52,487 nucleotides of DNA from Hungatella hathewayi WAL-18680 (GTDB taxonomy: Bacteria; Bacillota; Clostridia; Lachnospirales; Lachnospiraceae), in contig NZ_JH379027.1 of the NCBI RefSeq assembly GCF_000235505.1, forward strand, positions 2,255,480-2,307,966, read 5' to 3'. The first letter of the stretch is position 1. Every line of letters begins with the position of its first letter. The translations under genes and the position numbers were made by a program. The notes under the pieces are model-generated. The model was given only the letters and a program-made list of their open reading frames with translations. It did no database searches and was not told where the DNA came from. Below, one piece after another: positions 41,624 to 49,781 of the stretch.

Positions 41624-41884
41624 ATGATTCTGGGAACCGTGAAAGGAACCGTGGTATCCACCAGAAAGATGGATAATCTTGTGGGATATAAATTCCTGCT
41701 GGTGGAACCGTATTTTGGAGATCAATCAAAGATTATCGTGGCGGGCGATACCATAGGGGCCGGCATCGGGGAACTGGTGCTGGTGACGACGGACGAGACT
41801 ACCCAGCACGCCCTGACCAGGGAAGCGCCTGTGGACGCGTTTATCGTTGGGATCGTGGATAACCCGCCGGTTATTGGGAAATAG
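41624..41884 (+). CDS. BMC-P pentameric vertex protein (EutN/CcmL type)
   Basis: 86-aa OB-like fold protein: MILGTVKGTVVSTRKMDNLV, KFLLVEPYF, AGDTIGAGIGELVLVTT and IVGIVD are typical. Pentamers cap the icosahedral vertices of the microcompartment. It sits between pduL and the flavoprotein, tightly spaced on both sides. Confidence 0.96.
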   Translation: MILGTVKGTVVSTRKMDNLVGYKFLLVEPYFGDQSKIIVAGDTIGAGIGELVLVTTDETTQHALTREAPVDAFIVGIVDNPPVIGK

Positions 41885-41904
41885 CAGACCAGGAGGCAGT
41901 GGAT

Positions 41905-43140
41905 ATGAAAATTATCATCATCGGCGGAGTGACAGCAGGTATGTCCGCCGTATCAAAAATTACGGGAGGCAGCAGGGCGGAGGTGGTGGTCTATGAAAAA
42001 GGGGCCATCTGTTCCTGTGGAACCTGTGGACTTCCCTACTATCTGGCCAACCGGGAAGCGGATATCCGACAGGCCGTGGCGGCCATGGAGGAAACGTTAA
42101 GGACATCCGGCGTGACGGCCCACTGCCGCCATGAGGTTCTGTCCGTCGCGTGTGATAGAAAACAGGTAACGGTGAGAAATCTGGACAACGGCCAGGTATT
42201 TGACGACCATTACGACAAACTGGTGATAGCTGCCGGCTCCCACAACCTGATTCCCGACGTGCCGGGAGTTGAGAAGGTGGGCGTCCAGGTGCTAAAGACC
42301 GTGGAGGACGTGATATTCTTAAGGGAGTTCACCAAAACCCCCTTTGTCCATGACATCACCATCATCGGCGGCAGCTTCGCCGGTCTGGAGCTAGCAAAGG
42401 CATTTTTGAAAATGGGCCGCTCGGTGCGTATCATCGAGAAGGAAGACCAGCTGTTGCCAACCTTTGACAGGGAGGTATCCGCCATGATACAGCGGGAGCT
42501 GGAGGAGAGCGGTGTGAAGATTCACTTGAGGGAGACTTTAAGAGGATTTACCGGCGGTACCTTTATCGAAAAGACGGAGACCAGCCGTGGAAGCTATGAC
42601 ACGGATTTGGCCATGATGGCGGTGGGAGTGGCACCAAACACCGGATGTTTAACCGGCTCCGGCATTTCCATGACGCCTCAGGGGGAGATCATCATCAACA
42701 AATCTATGGAGACAAATGTTCCGGACGTCTACGCCGTGGGTGACTGCACCCGCTCCCTGGAGGGTTCCCTGCGGACCTCCTCGTTAAAGATGGCGGATTT
42801 GGAGATCGCAAGAACCGGTCTCACCGAGCAGGAAGCCAAAAAGCAGGGCGGCATGGGCAGCCGGGTGAAGACAGCCCTGGTGACCGCCAACGACCGACCG
42901 GGACTCTGCCCTAACGCCAATCAGATAACCGTGAAAATGGTCTATGACGGGGCAAGCGGCCGGATTCTGGGCGCCCAGGCATGGGGAAAGAAGAATGTGA
43001 TTGCCAGAATCAACATGTTTGCCGTGGCCATTGAATCGGGTATGACGCCGGAGCAGCTGGGAAATGTGGACTTTTCCTATTCCTCAGCCGCCTCCTCCAT
43101 CTGGGACCCGGTCCAGGTGGTATGCCACGACGCGAGATAG
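41905..43140 (+). CDS. CoA-disulfide reductase/NADH oxidase-type flavoprotein
   Basis: 411-aa FAD- and NAD(P)H-binding oxidoreductase. FAD motif IIIGGVTAGMSAVSKI, redox Cys C41 in CGTCGLPYYL (the single active-site Cys of CoA-disulfide reductases and NADH oxidases), second Rossmann motif ITIIGGSFAGLELAKAF, and VYAVGDCTRS. The ATG at 41905 is 8 nt from AGGAGG; a GTG at 41899 is too close. In a BMC operon it may keep CoA reduced or recycle NADH, replacing the Rnf-like PduS protein found elsewhere. The dimerisation domain is complete. Role in the shell is inferred from context. Confidence 0.85.
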   Translation: MKIIIIGGVTAGMSAVSKITGGSRAEVVVYEKGAICSCGTCGLPYYLANREADIRQAVAAMEETLRTSGVTAHCRHEVLSVACDRKQVTVRNLDNGQVFDDHYDKLVIAAGSHNLIPDVPGVEKVGVQVLKTVEDVIFLREFTKTPFVHDITIIGGSFAGLELAKAFLKMGRSVRIIEKEDQLLPTFDREVSAMIQRELEESGVKIHLRETLRGFTGGTFIEKTETSRGSYDTDLAMMAVGVAPNTGCLTGSGISMTPQGEIIINKSMETNVPDVYAVGDCTRSLEGSLRTSSLKMADLEIARTGLTEQEAKKQGGMGSRVKTALVTANDRPGLCPNANQITVKMVYDGASGRILGAQAWGKKNVIARINMFAVAIESGMTPEQLGNVDFSYSSAASSIWDPVQVVCHDAR

Positions 43141-43155
43141 GCGGGAGGGAATCAC

Positions 43156-44346
43156 ATGGAGAGAATTGACGCAGTAGGTTTGAGTTTTTTTGGCAAAGGC
43201 GCCATCCGCCAGCTGCCGGCAGAACTGAAAAAGATGGGCATCCGCCGGGCCCTGGTAGTCACGGATCGGTTTCTGTACGAAACCGGTGTGGCGGAGCGGG
43301 TGGGCCGCGTTCTGCTGGAGGGCAATACGGAGTATGCCATCTACTATCAGGTCCAGCCCAATCCCACCGTTCAGGTGGTCAACGAGTGCCTGATGGCCGC
43401 CAGAACCCTTGAGGTGGATATACTGGTGGCTGTGGGAGGCGGCTCCGCTATCGACACGGCCAAGGCGGTGAGCATTGTCATGGCCAACGGCGGGAGCGTG
43501 GAGGACTACGAGGGAACCGGCAAATCGGCCCGCCCGGGGATTCCTATTGTGGCGGTCAACACCACCGCCGGCACCGGCTCCGAGGTGACCAGCTTTTACA
43601 TTGTGACTGATACGGAGAAGCATTCCAAGATGGCTATGGTGGACACAAACTGTATGGTGCGGATTGCCATCAACGATATTGATTTTATGATGAGCATGCC
43701 GCCGAAGCTGACGGCGTCCACCGGCATGGATGCCCTGACCCACGCACTGGAAGCGGTGCTGTCGGTGCGGGCAACTCCCTTCACGGACAAGGACGCGCTC
43801 TGGGCCATCGGGACAATTTGCGAAAACCTGCCCAAAGCTGTTTCAGACGGTGGTGACGAGGAGGCCAGGACCATGATGGCCTACGCCGAGTACGCCGCGG
43901 GAATGGCATTTTCCAACGCGGGGCTTGGGATGGTTCATGCCATGGCCCACGCCCTGGGAGGACGCTACAACCTGCCTCACGGCGTCTGTAACGCCGTTTT
44001 GCTGCCCTATGTATTGGAATACAACGGAGCGGCCCCGGAGGCCCGGATTCGCTTCGAAAAGATAGCAAAAGCCATGGGGCTGGAGGCGGCAGCAGGCCAG
44101 ACAACGGCCGCATACGGCTCTTCTCCCGGCGCCCAGACAGTATCCACCGTGATAGAAGCCGTCCGGCAGCTGTCACGGCAGGTGGGGATTCCCCAGAGTT
44201 TAAGCCTGCTGGAGCCGGTGAAGACAGAGGACTTCCGCATCCTTGCCGAGCTTGCCATGAAGGATACCTGCATGGCGGACAACGCGGTGCGGCCGACACT
44301 TCAGGAAGTCATTCAGGTTTACCACCATGCATATCAGGGCAGATAG
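43156..44346 (+). CDS. Iron-containing alcohol dehydrogenase (PduQ/EutG-like)
   Basis: 396 aa; reduces the pathway aldehyde to alcohol and regenerates NAD for the aldehyde dehydrogenase. NAD motif VAVGGGSAIDTAKAV; iron-binding region GMDALTHALEAVLS and MVHAMAHALGGRYNLPHGV (three His plus an upstream Asp). GGGAGGGAATCAC precedes the ATG. It ends the BMC operon; a strong terminator follows 17 bp later. Confidence 0.95.
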   Translation: MERIDAVGLSFFGKGAIRQLPAELKKMGIRRALVVTDRFLYETGVAERVGRVLLEGNTEYAIYYQVQPNPTVQVVNECLMAARTLEVDILVAVGGGSAIDTAKAVSIVMANGGSVEDYEGTGKSARPGIPIVAVNTTAGTGSEVTSFYIVTDTEKHSKMAMVDTNCMVRIAINDIDFMMSMPPKLTASTGMDALTHALEAVLSVRATPFTDKDALWAIGTICENLPKAVSDGGDEEARTMMAYAEYAAGMAFSNAGLGMVHAMAHALGGRYNLPHGVCNAVLLPYVLEYNGAAPEARIRFEKIAKAMGLEAAAGQTTAAYGSSPGAQTVSTVIEAVRQLSRQVGIPQSLSLLEPVKTEDFRILAELAMKDTCMADNAVRPTLQEVIQVYHHAYQGR

Positions 44347-44363
44347 TACAGAAAACATCATAT

Positions 44364-44405
44364 AACCACCCCCTGTCAGAATTCCGGCAGGGGGTGGTTG
44401 TTTTG
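44364..44405 (+). terminator. Terminator of the BMC operon
   Basis: AACCACCCCCTG (44364-44375) pairs perfectly with CAGGGGGTGGTT (44388-44399), followed by GTTTTGG. Confidence 0.88.
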
Positions 44406-44506
44406 GCACATGAACATTTGCAGACTCAGCACCAGACTGCTATAAGCTGCTTAATGAAAAGACGAATAGGACAGATATTTCGGAACGGATACTGGAAATC
44501 GTTAAA

Positions 44507-44854
44507 TCACACGATATTCTCCCCTAAAATAATTTTAGGCATCGTAGTTAAACACCTATTCCAACGCTTGTAGAATTTCTCCACACCAAGTTTCGATACC
44601 CTTGCATGGGCTTCCTCATTTTCCAATACCCAATATAAAACATATGTTACTTTCTCTACATTCCTCGTAAGACGAACAGGTACTTCACCCTCTTTAACTG
44701 CATTAAAATCTTTTTGTCTATGTGTTCGCTTAATATAGTGTACTTCAATAACTCCTTCTTGCTTTAGATAAAATTCAGCGACTTCTTTCATCAATTCCTC
44801 GATTTCATCTAATTTAGTTAATTTCGCTTCATATATGCATATTTCATTAAACAT
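44507..44854 (-). CDS. Small Dabb/ABM-like ferredoxin-fold protein
   Basis: 115 aa; the start at 44854 is set by GCGGAGG 6-7 nt upstream. The first half (ICIYEAKLTKLDEIEELMKE, then VAEFYLKQEGVIEVHYIKRT) looks like a dimeric alpha/beta-barrel (ABM/Dabb/NIPSNAP-type) domain, and LYWVLENEEAHARVSKLGVE continues it. Such proteins range from monooxygenases to stress proteins, so no specific function is assigned. The gene is AT-rich compared with both flanking operons and points the other way, suggesting a separate origin. A 15-bp palindrome (44882-44896) lies just upstream of its ribosome site. Confidence 0.6.
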   Translation of the reverse strand: MFNEICIYEAKLTKLDEIEELMKEVAEFYLKQEGVIEVHYIKRTHRQKDFNAVKEGEVPVRLTRNVEKVTYVLYWVLENEEAHARVSKLGVEKFYKRWNRCLTTMPKIILGENIV

Positions 44855-44869
44855 AAAATACCTCCGCAA

Positions 44870-45260
44870 ATTCCGAGTTTTTAGTTTGACAAACTAGAAA
44901 TTATTTAATTATATTCGTTCCTTTTTGCTCCCAAATCTTTGGCCACATAGTTCCGTTGCTATAAAACGCAAAAAAAGAACGGAACTGTAGTTCTTGCTGG
45001 TCATGCATACAGACACTATTCATAAATTTACTTTTATGATACCATATACATATAAATATTACCATCCCTTATTACGTTTACCAGTCCACAAAAAGAGTTG
45101 GGAATAGATAGCAGCTTTAATAAAGGACGGAGCCGGTTTAGGTTCTAAAATCCGTTGTGTTCATCAGTTTAATGTGTTAAACTATATAAAAAAATAATAC
45201 ATACTGCCTTCCCCCAATCCGGGAAGGCACTGTTATGAGAATGGAAAGGAAGAAACCATC
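44870..45260. promoter_or_regulatory. AT-rich intergenic region with palindromes
   Basis: No gene is seen in these 391 bp. TAGTTTG-A-CAAACTA (44882-44896) is a perfect palindrome at the promoter side of the minus-strand gene. AGTTCCGTT (44949-44957) pairs with AACGGAACT (44978-44986). TGCCTTCCC (45205-45213) pairs with GGGAAGGCA (45221-45229) 31 bp before the epimerase start, without a T-run, and may be a leader hairpin. TTAAACTATAT near 45177-45187 may hold the -10 of the epimerase operon. Confidence 0.45.
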
Positions 45261-46325
45261 ATGAAAATCACAAAAGTCATGGCAGACACATTTCACATTG
45301 ATTTGAAAGAAAGCTTTAAAATCGCATTTTCCGAGGAGACTGGCTCGGTCAACGTGCTGGTAAGGCTGGAGACAGACAACGGCTTGGTTGGAATCGGGGA
45401 GGCGGCTCCTTATGAGCTGGTGACGGGAGAATCCCTCCAGACCGTGTTAGACGCCCTGGCCCTGTTCCGGGAGGCCCTGATTGGCCTGGACCCGGTGTGC
45501 ATCGAGCTGGCCCATCACCGCATGGACGCCCTGGCTCCGAAGGCCACTTCCGCCATTGCTGCGGTGGATATGGCGCTGTATGATCTGGTGGGCAAGGCCA
45601 TGGGAGTTCCGGTCTACAAACTGTTAGGAGGCTTCCTAAACCAGGTGCGCTCCGACATCACCATCGGTATCAACACCCCGGAAAAAATGGCCCAGGATGC
45701 CAAGCGCTATGTGGACCAGGGCTTCGGGATTCTGAAGGTGAAGGTGGGAATCAACGTGGAGGAGGATGCTGCCGCACTTCGCGCCATCCGCCAGGTCGTG
45801 GGAGACCAGGTGCTGCTGCGGGTGGATGCCAACCAGGGGTATGACGAGCAGTCGGCCCTGACGGCTGTCCGGGAGTTTGAAAAAATCGGAATCAGGGCTA
45901 TCGAGCAGCCATTTCCGGAGCATGATTTGGAGTCCTCAGCCAGACTGCGCCGGGTATCAGGCGTTCCCATCATGTTAGATGAATCCATCCATCTGCCACA
46001 GGACGCGTCAAAGGCCAGCCGGCTGGAAGCGGCCGACATTTTCAATATCAAACTGATGAAATGCGGCGGGTTATACCGGGGTCTCCAGATTAATGCCATC
46101 GCGCAGGCCGCGGGAATCGGCTGTATGGTGGGCTGCATGATGGAGAGCCGTCTGGGCATCGCGGCGGGCTTAAGTCTGGTGGCGGCCCAGGAAAATATCA
46201 CGGAAGCGGACTGCGACAGCTTTATGCTCTGCCAGGAGCCGGAGATTGGATTAAAGGGCGGATTTGAGCAGAAGGGCGATTTATTTACCCTGTTGGACAA
46301 GCCGGGACTGGGAGTGGAACTGTAA
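45261..46325 (+). CDS. Enolase-superfamily dipeptide epimerase-like enzyme
   Basis: 354 aa, MR/MLE fold. Catalytic bases K159-x-K161 (GILKVKVGI), metal ligands in LLRVDANQG, IEQPFPE and MLDESIH, and a distal Lys in NIKLMKCGG. A DxD motif (D317-C-D319, ADCDSF) near the C-terminus matches that used by dipeptide epimerases such as YkfB to bind the substrate amino group. It probably epimerises L-Ala-D/L-Glu or another dipeptide. AAAGGAAG precedes the ATG. The downstream DUF819 permease-like gene and CocE-type hydrolase fit peptide use. o-Succinylbenzoate synthase activity is an alternative within the superfamily. Confidence 0.82.
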   Translation: MKITKVMADTFHIDLKESFKIAFSEETGSVNVLVRLETDNGLVGIGEAAPYELVTGESLQTVLDALALFREALIGLDPVCIELAHHRMDALAPKATSAIAAVDMALYDLVGKAMGVPVYKLLGGFLNQVRSDITIGINTPEKMAQDAKRYVDQGFGILKVKVGINVEEDAAALRAIRQVVGDQVLLRVDANQGYDEQSALTAVREFEKIGIRAIEQPFPEHDLESSARLRRVSGVPIMLDESIHLPQDASKASRLEAADIFNIKLMKCGGLYRGLQINAIAQAAGIGCMVGCMMESRLGIAAGLSLVAAQENITEADCDSFMLCQEPEIGLKGGFEQKGDLFTLLDKPGLGVEL

Positions 46326-46392
46326 CGGCTTTCTGATGGACACTACAAGGATTACATACGGTAAGACAGAATATACGGAGGAACGATAGGAT

Positions 46393-47559
46393 ATGGAAGC
46401 ATTATTTACCAGCACACAATCGCTGCTGATGATTATTTTTCTGGTGATGGCGGCGGCATTTCTCTTACAGAGGGTGAAAGGAATCAAGACCATGGGACCG
46501 GTTTTGATTGTCCTGCTGCTCGGCGTGATACTCACCAACTTGAAGGTGGTTCCCATTTCCCATGAGCTGTACGGCGTGGTCAGCAATTATTTTGTGCCCA
46601 TGTCCATCAGTCTGTATCTGCTGAGCTTTGACGCGAAGAAACTGAAGATTCTGCTGACCAGGGATTCCCTGCTGGCCTTTGCGTCCATGCTGGTTTCGGT
46701 CTGCCTGGTGGCGGTTGTGGGCGGTTTGTTCTTCGCCCACCAGATTGACGAGGGCTGGAAGATTGCCGGAATGTTCGTGGGAACCTACACCGGCGGCAGC
46801 TCCCAGCTGACAGCCATCGGCACCGGCCTGGAGGTGACCGGGGACACCCTGGCGCTGGCCAACGCCGCTGACTATGTCATCGGCATGCCGTCCCTTATTT
46901 TCTTCTTTGCGGCCCCGGCGCTGATGAAGGCGTCAAAGTGGTTTAACCGCGTCTGGCCATATCAGGTGCCGGAGAAGGAACTGACGGGGGAGGGCGAACA
47001 TGTGGACCTTGGCAAGAAGCCGTTTACCCTTCAGGAGGTGGTATTTTTGCTGGCGACGGCATTTACGGTGGTCGCAGTTTCCACCTTGCTGGCGGAGACC
47101 CTGCTTCCGGCATCCTTACAGAAGTCCATGCGGGTCATCATTATCACAACCCTGTCCCTGCTGGCGGCCCAGATACCGGCCGTGCAGAAATTAAACGGGA
47201 ACTTTGACTTGGGCCTGTTATTTTCCATGGTATTTATCACCACCATCGGTTTCCAGGTGAACATCGCGCTGTTTGCAGGTTCGGCCCTGATGATTACGCT
47301 GTTCTGCTTCTGTGTCATTGTGGGAAGCTTCCTGCTGCACTGTGTCATCACCCGGCTTTTGAAGGTGAAATATGAGTTCAGCCTGCTGGCCATCGTCGCC
47401 GGTATCGCGGACGGCACCACGGCTTCCATCGTCGCATCGGGCGCGGACTGGAAATCTCTGGTGCAGGTGGGCATGATTATGGGCGTCGCCGCGGGAGCCA
47501 TGGGCAATTACGTGGGCATCGGCGTGGCCTATCTTGTGAAAATGCTGGCCGGTGTCTAA
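46393..47559 (+). CDS. DUF819 family membrane protein
   Basis: 388 aa with about ten predicted membrane helices in two inverted halves (LLMIIFLVMAAAFLLQ, IVLLLGVILTNL, then later LGLLFSMVFITTIGFQVNIA and CVIVGSFLLHCVITRLL). GTYTGGSSQLTAIGTGLE and GIADGTTASIVASGADW are the conserved repeat motifs of DUF819 (YjcL-type) proteins, suspected to be transporters. Polar conserved loops in both halves suggest an alternating-access carrier. Lying between an epimerase and a hydrolase, it may import or export the amide or peptide they process. Confidence 0.88.
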   Translation: MEALFTSTQSLLMIIFLVMAAAFLLQRVKGIKTMGPVLIVLLLGVILTNLKVVPISHELYGVVSNYFVPMSISLYLLSFDAKKLKILLTRDSLLAFASMLVSVCLVAVVGGLFFAHQIDEGWKIAGMFVGTYTGGSSQLTAIGTGLEVTGDTLALANAADYVIGMPSLIFFFAAPALMKASKWFNRVWPYQVPEKELTGEGEHVDLGKKPFTLQEVVFLLATAFTVVAVSTLLAETLLPASLQKSMRVIIITTLSLLAAQIPAVQKLNGNFDLGLLFSMVFITTIGFQVNIALFAGSALMITLFCFCVIVGSFLLHCVITRLLKVKYEFSLLAIVAGIADGTTASIVASGADWKSLVQVGMIMGVAAGAMGNYVGIGVAYLVKMLAGV

Positions 47560-47586
47560 CCGCCGCCAGCCAATGGAGGAAATGAT

Positions 47587-49710
47587 ATGAGAATATGGCG
47601 CTTATATTCTTCCGGAATCTGTTACGGACAGTTTCAGGTCACGGAAGGGGAAATCAGGCACCGGTGGCTGGACGCCAATACGGCAGAATACCGGGAGGAG
47701 CGAAAGCTGGATGAGGAGGATAACCGCTTCTATCAACAGCTGGCCAACATGGATGTGCTGGATTTGCTCAGCCGCCTGGAGGAATACGACCTTGCGTTTA
47801 CAGATGGTGAGACGCCATCCGGCCGGCCCAAAGATGAAACTGATCAGACTGCCGGAACACTGTTCACGCTTTCCCAGGGGGAGATATACCAGAAGATGGA
47901 CGCTCACAATTACTGCCAGCGCATGATCCGTTTCCCCAGAAACGTCCTCTACGTGGACGGCAGAGTGCGGGGCTTTACCTGCCCCAGCAGGGAGCGGGTC
48001 CACGTGCTGGTGGAACAGGGATATGAGAACCAGACCGTAATCAGACGCTGGAAGGAGGAGTATCCGGAGGAAGTGCTGCATCCCATCTCGGACCTCGGCG
48101 AGACGGAGGTGGTGACGAGAGACGGCGTACCCCTCTCCACCGCGGTTCTGATTCCGGCTGACGTGGCAGAGCCGGTTCCCACAATTCTGGTCCGGACCCC
48201 CTACGGCAAGGAGGGGGATATCTTAAATTACCTGCGGTACGTGCACCGCGGCTATGCGGTAGTCATACAGGACGTGAGAGGGCGGAATAAGAGCGGCGGG
48301 GAATGGCTTCCCAACAGCCACGAGGTGGAGGACGGGGATGACACCCTCAACTGGATTGCGGCCCAGCCCTGGAGCAACGGGAAGGTGGGGACGGTGGGCG
48401 GCTCCTATTTAGGCTATGTGCAGTGGGCGGCGGCCGCCAGCGGCAATCCCCATCTGACCACCATGATCAGCGTGGTGACCGCGGGAAGCGCCTTCTGCGA
48501 CCTGCCAAGAAAGGGCGGCGCCTTCGTCTCCGGCATGATGGCCTGGGCTTTTGCCGTATCGAAGCAGGAGTTTCATCCGGAACTGATGATGCGGGACGAC
48601 TGGGACGAGATTTTAAATATCCGTCCCCTGGAGGACATTCCCAAGAAAGCTCTGGGCTATGAAATTCCATTTCTCACCACCTGGCTGAATCATATGGATT
48701 GCGACGAGCTGTGGAAGAAGAGCGATTGGAAGGAGAGAAGCGGCGGTGTTAAGATACCGGCCCTTATCATGTCCGGCTGGTTTGACGACGACGGGATGGG
48801 AACCACGGAAGCCCTGGATTTGACGGCGGACCACGGGGATACTATGAGAAAGGTAATCCTGGGTCCCTGGCAGCACGGCGGAAATTCCAGGTACGATATC
48901 CACGGCATGGCCCTTGGCCAACAGGCATTGAAGATGGATATCGACCTGACCTTCTTCCGTTGGTTTGACTATCACTTGAGAGGCAGGGAGAACGGCATTG
49001 ACCGGCTGCCGGACGTGGAGTACTATACCCTTGGCGAGGAGCGGTGGAAGACCGCTTCTGACTGGCCGGTGCCGGAGACAGAAGCATTTTCCCTCTATCT
49101 GACAGATGGGGAGACCGCGTCTGATAACGGCGGCCTGCGTTTTGAGCCAGCCGCCAGGGCGGGAGAGGACAGCTACGATTACGACCCGGAGGACCCGTCC
49201 CTCTGTATCATCGATATGTCGGAAAATGAAGTCGGTGTGCCGGAGAACTACACCGAACAGGATTTACGCCCCGACGTGCTCTGCTATGACACGCCGCCGT
49301 TAGAGGAGCCAGTCACGCTGACCGGAGATTTCTCCGTGGAGCTGTACATTTCCTCCGATGCGCCGGACACCGATTTTGTGGTGAGGATCAATGACGTGGA
49401 CGAGCACGGCACCTCCATCAAGCTGGCTGACGGCGTTCTTAGCGCCCGTTACCGGGATGGCTTTGAGACTTCCCGGATGATGAAGCCGGGGCAGGTCTAC
49501 AAGCTGGTGATACGGACCTCCAAGGTTTCGGCTATGTTTAAGAGAGGGCACCGTATCCGGCTGACCGTCACCTCCAGCGCCAAGAACTGGATATTCCCCA
49601 ACAGCAACACGGAGGGAGGCTTTAACAGTCAGGAGACCAGAATTGCACACAACACCGTCCATCACGGCGGCATCTATCCGTCGCGGGTAACAGGGCGGAG
49701 AGAGCGATAA
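47587..49710 (+). CDS. CocE/NonD-family serine hydrolase (X-Pro dipeptidyl-peptidase-like)
   Basis: 707 aa. The alpha/beta hydrolase core starts near residue 175 (TILVRTPYGKEG, VVIQDVRGRNKSGGEW) with nucleophile S273 in VGGSYLGYVQWAA, an acid/His region (GWFDDDGMGTTEAL, LGPWQHGGNSRYDIHG), and a C-terminal jelly-roll (LTGDFSVELYISSDAPDTDF, IRLTVTSSAKNWIFPN) as in CocE and X-prolyl dipeptidyl aminopeptidases. The first about 170 residues are an unusual extra domain (mixed charged, with YCQRMIRFPRNVLYVDGRVR) that I do not recognise. No signal peptide. It closes the epimerase-DUF819 operon and ends in a bidirectional terminator. Confidence 0.87.
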   Translation: MRIWRLYSSGICYGQFQVTEGEIRHRWLDANTAEYREERKLDEEDNRFYQQLANMDVLDLLSRLEEYDLAFTDGETPSGRPKDETDQTAGTLFTLSQGEIYQKMDAHNYCQRMIRFPRNVLYVDGRVRGFTCPSRERVHVLVEQGYENQTVIRRWKEEYPEEVLHPISDLGETEVVTRDGVPLSTAVLIPADVAEPVPTILVRTPYGKEGDILNYLRYVHRGYAVVIQDVRGRNKSGGEWLPNSHEVEDGDDTLNWIAAQPWSNGKVGTVGGSYLGYVQWAAAASGNPHLTTMISVVTAGSAFCDLPRKGGAFVSGMMAWAFAVSKQEFHPELMMRDDWDEILNIRPLEDIPKKALGYEIPFLTTWLNHMDCDELWKKSDWKERSGGVKIPALIMSGWFDDDGMGTTEALDLTADHGDTMRKVILGPWQHGGNSRYDIHGMALGQQALKMDIDLTFFRWFDYHLRGRENGIDRLPDVEYYTLGEERWKTASDWPVPETEAFSLYLTDGETASDNGGLRFEPAARAGEDSYDYDPEDPSLCIIDMSENEVGVPENYTEQDLRPDVLCYDTPPLEEPVTLTGDFSVELYISSDAPDTDFVVRINDVDEHGTSIKLADGVLSARYRDGFETSRMMKPGQVYKLVIRTSKVSAMFKRGHRIRLTVTSSAKNWIFPNSNTEGGFNSQETRIAHNTVHHGGIYPSRVTGRRER

Positions 49711-49760
49711 AAAAATAAGTTTCCCACGCCAAATCACCGGCATGGGAAACTTATTTTTTC
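49709..49760. terminator. Bidirectional terminator between convergent genes
   Basis: AAAAAATAAGTTTCCCA and its exact complement TGGGAAACTTATTTTTT flank a 16-nt loop. A- and T-runs on both sides serve the hydrolase gene (plus) and the PBP gene (minus). Confidence 0.93.
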
Positions 49761-49781
49761 TTTTAAACGTTTATAAATTCT

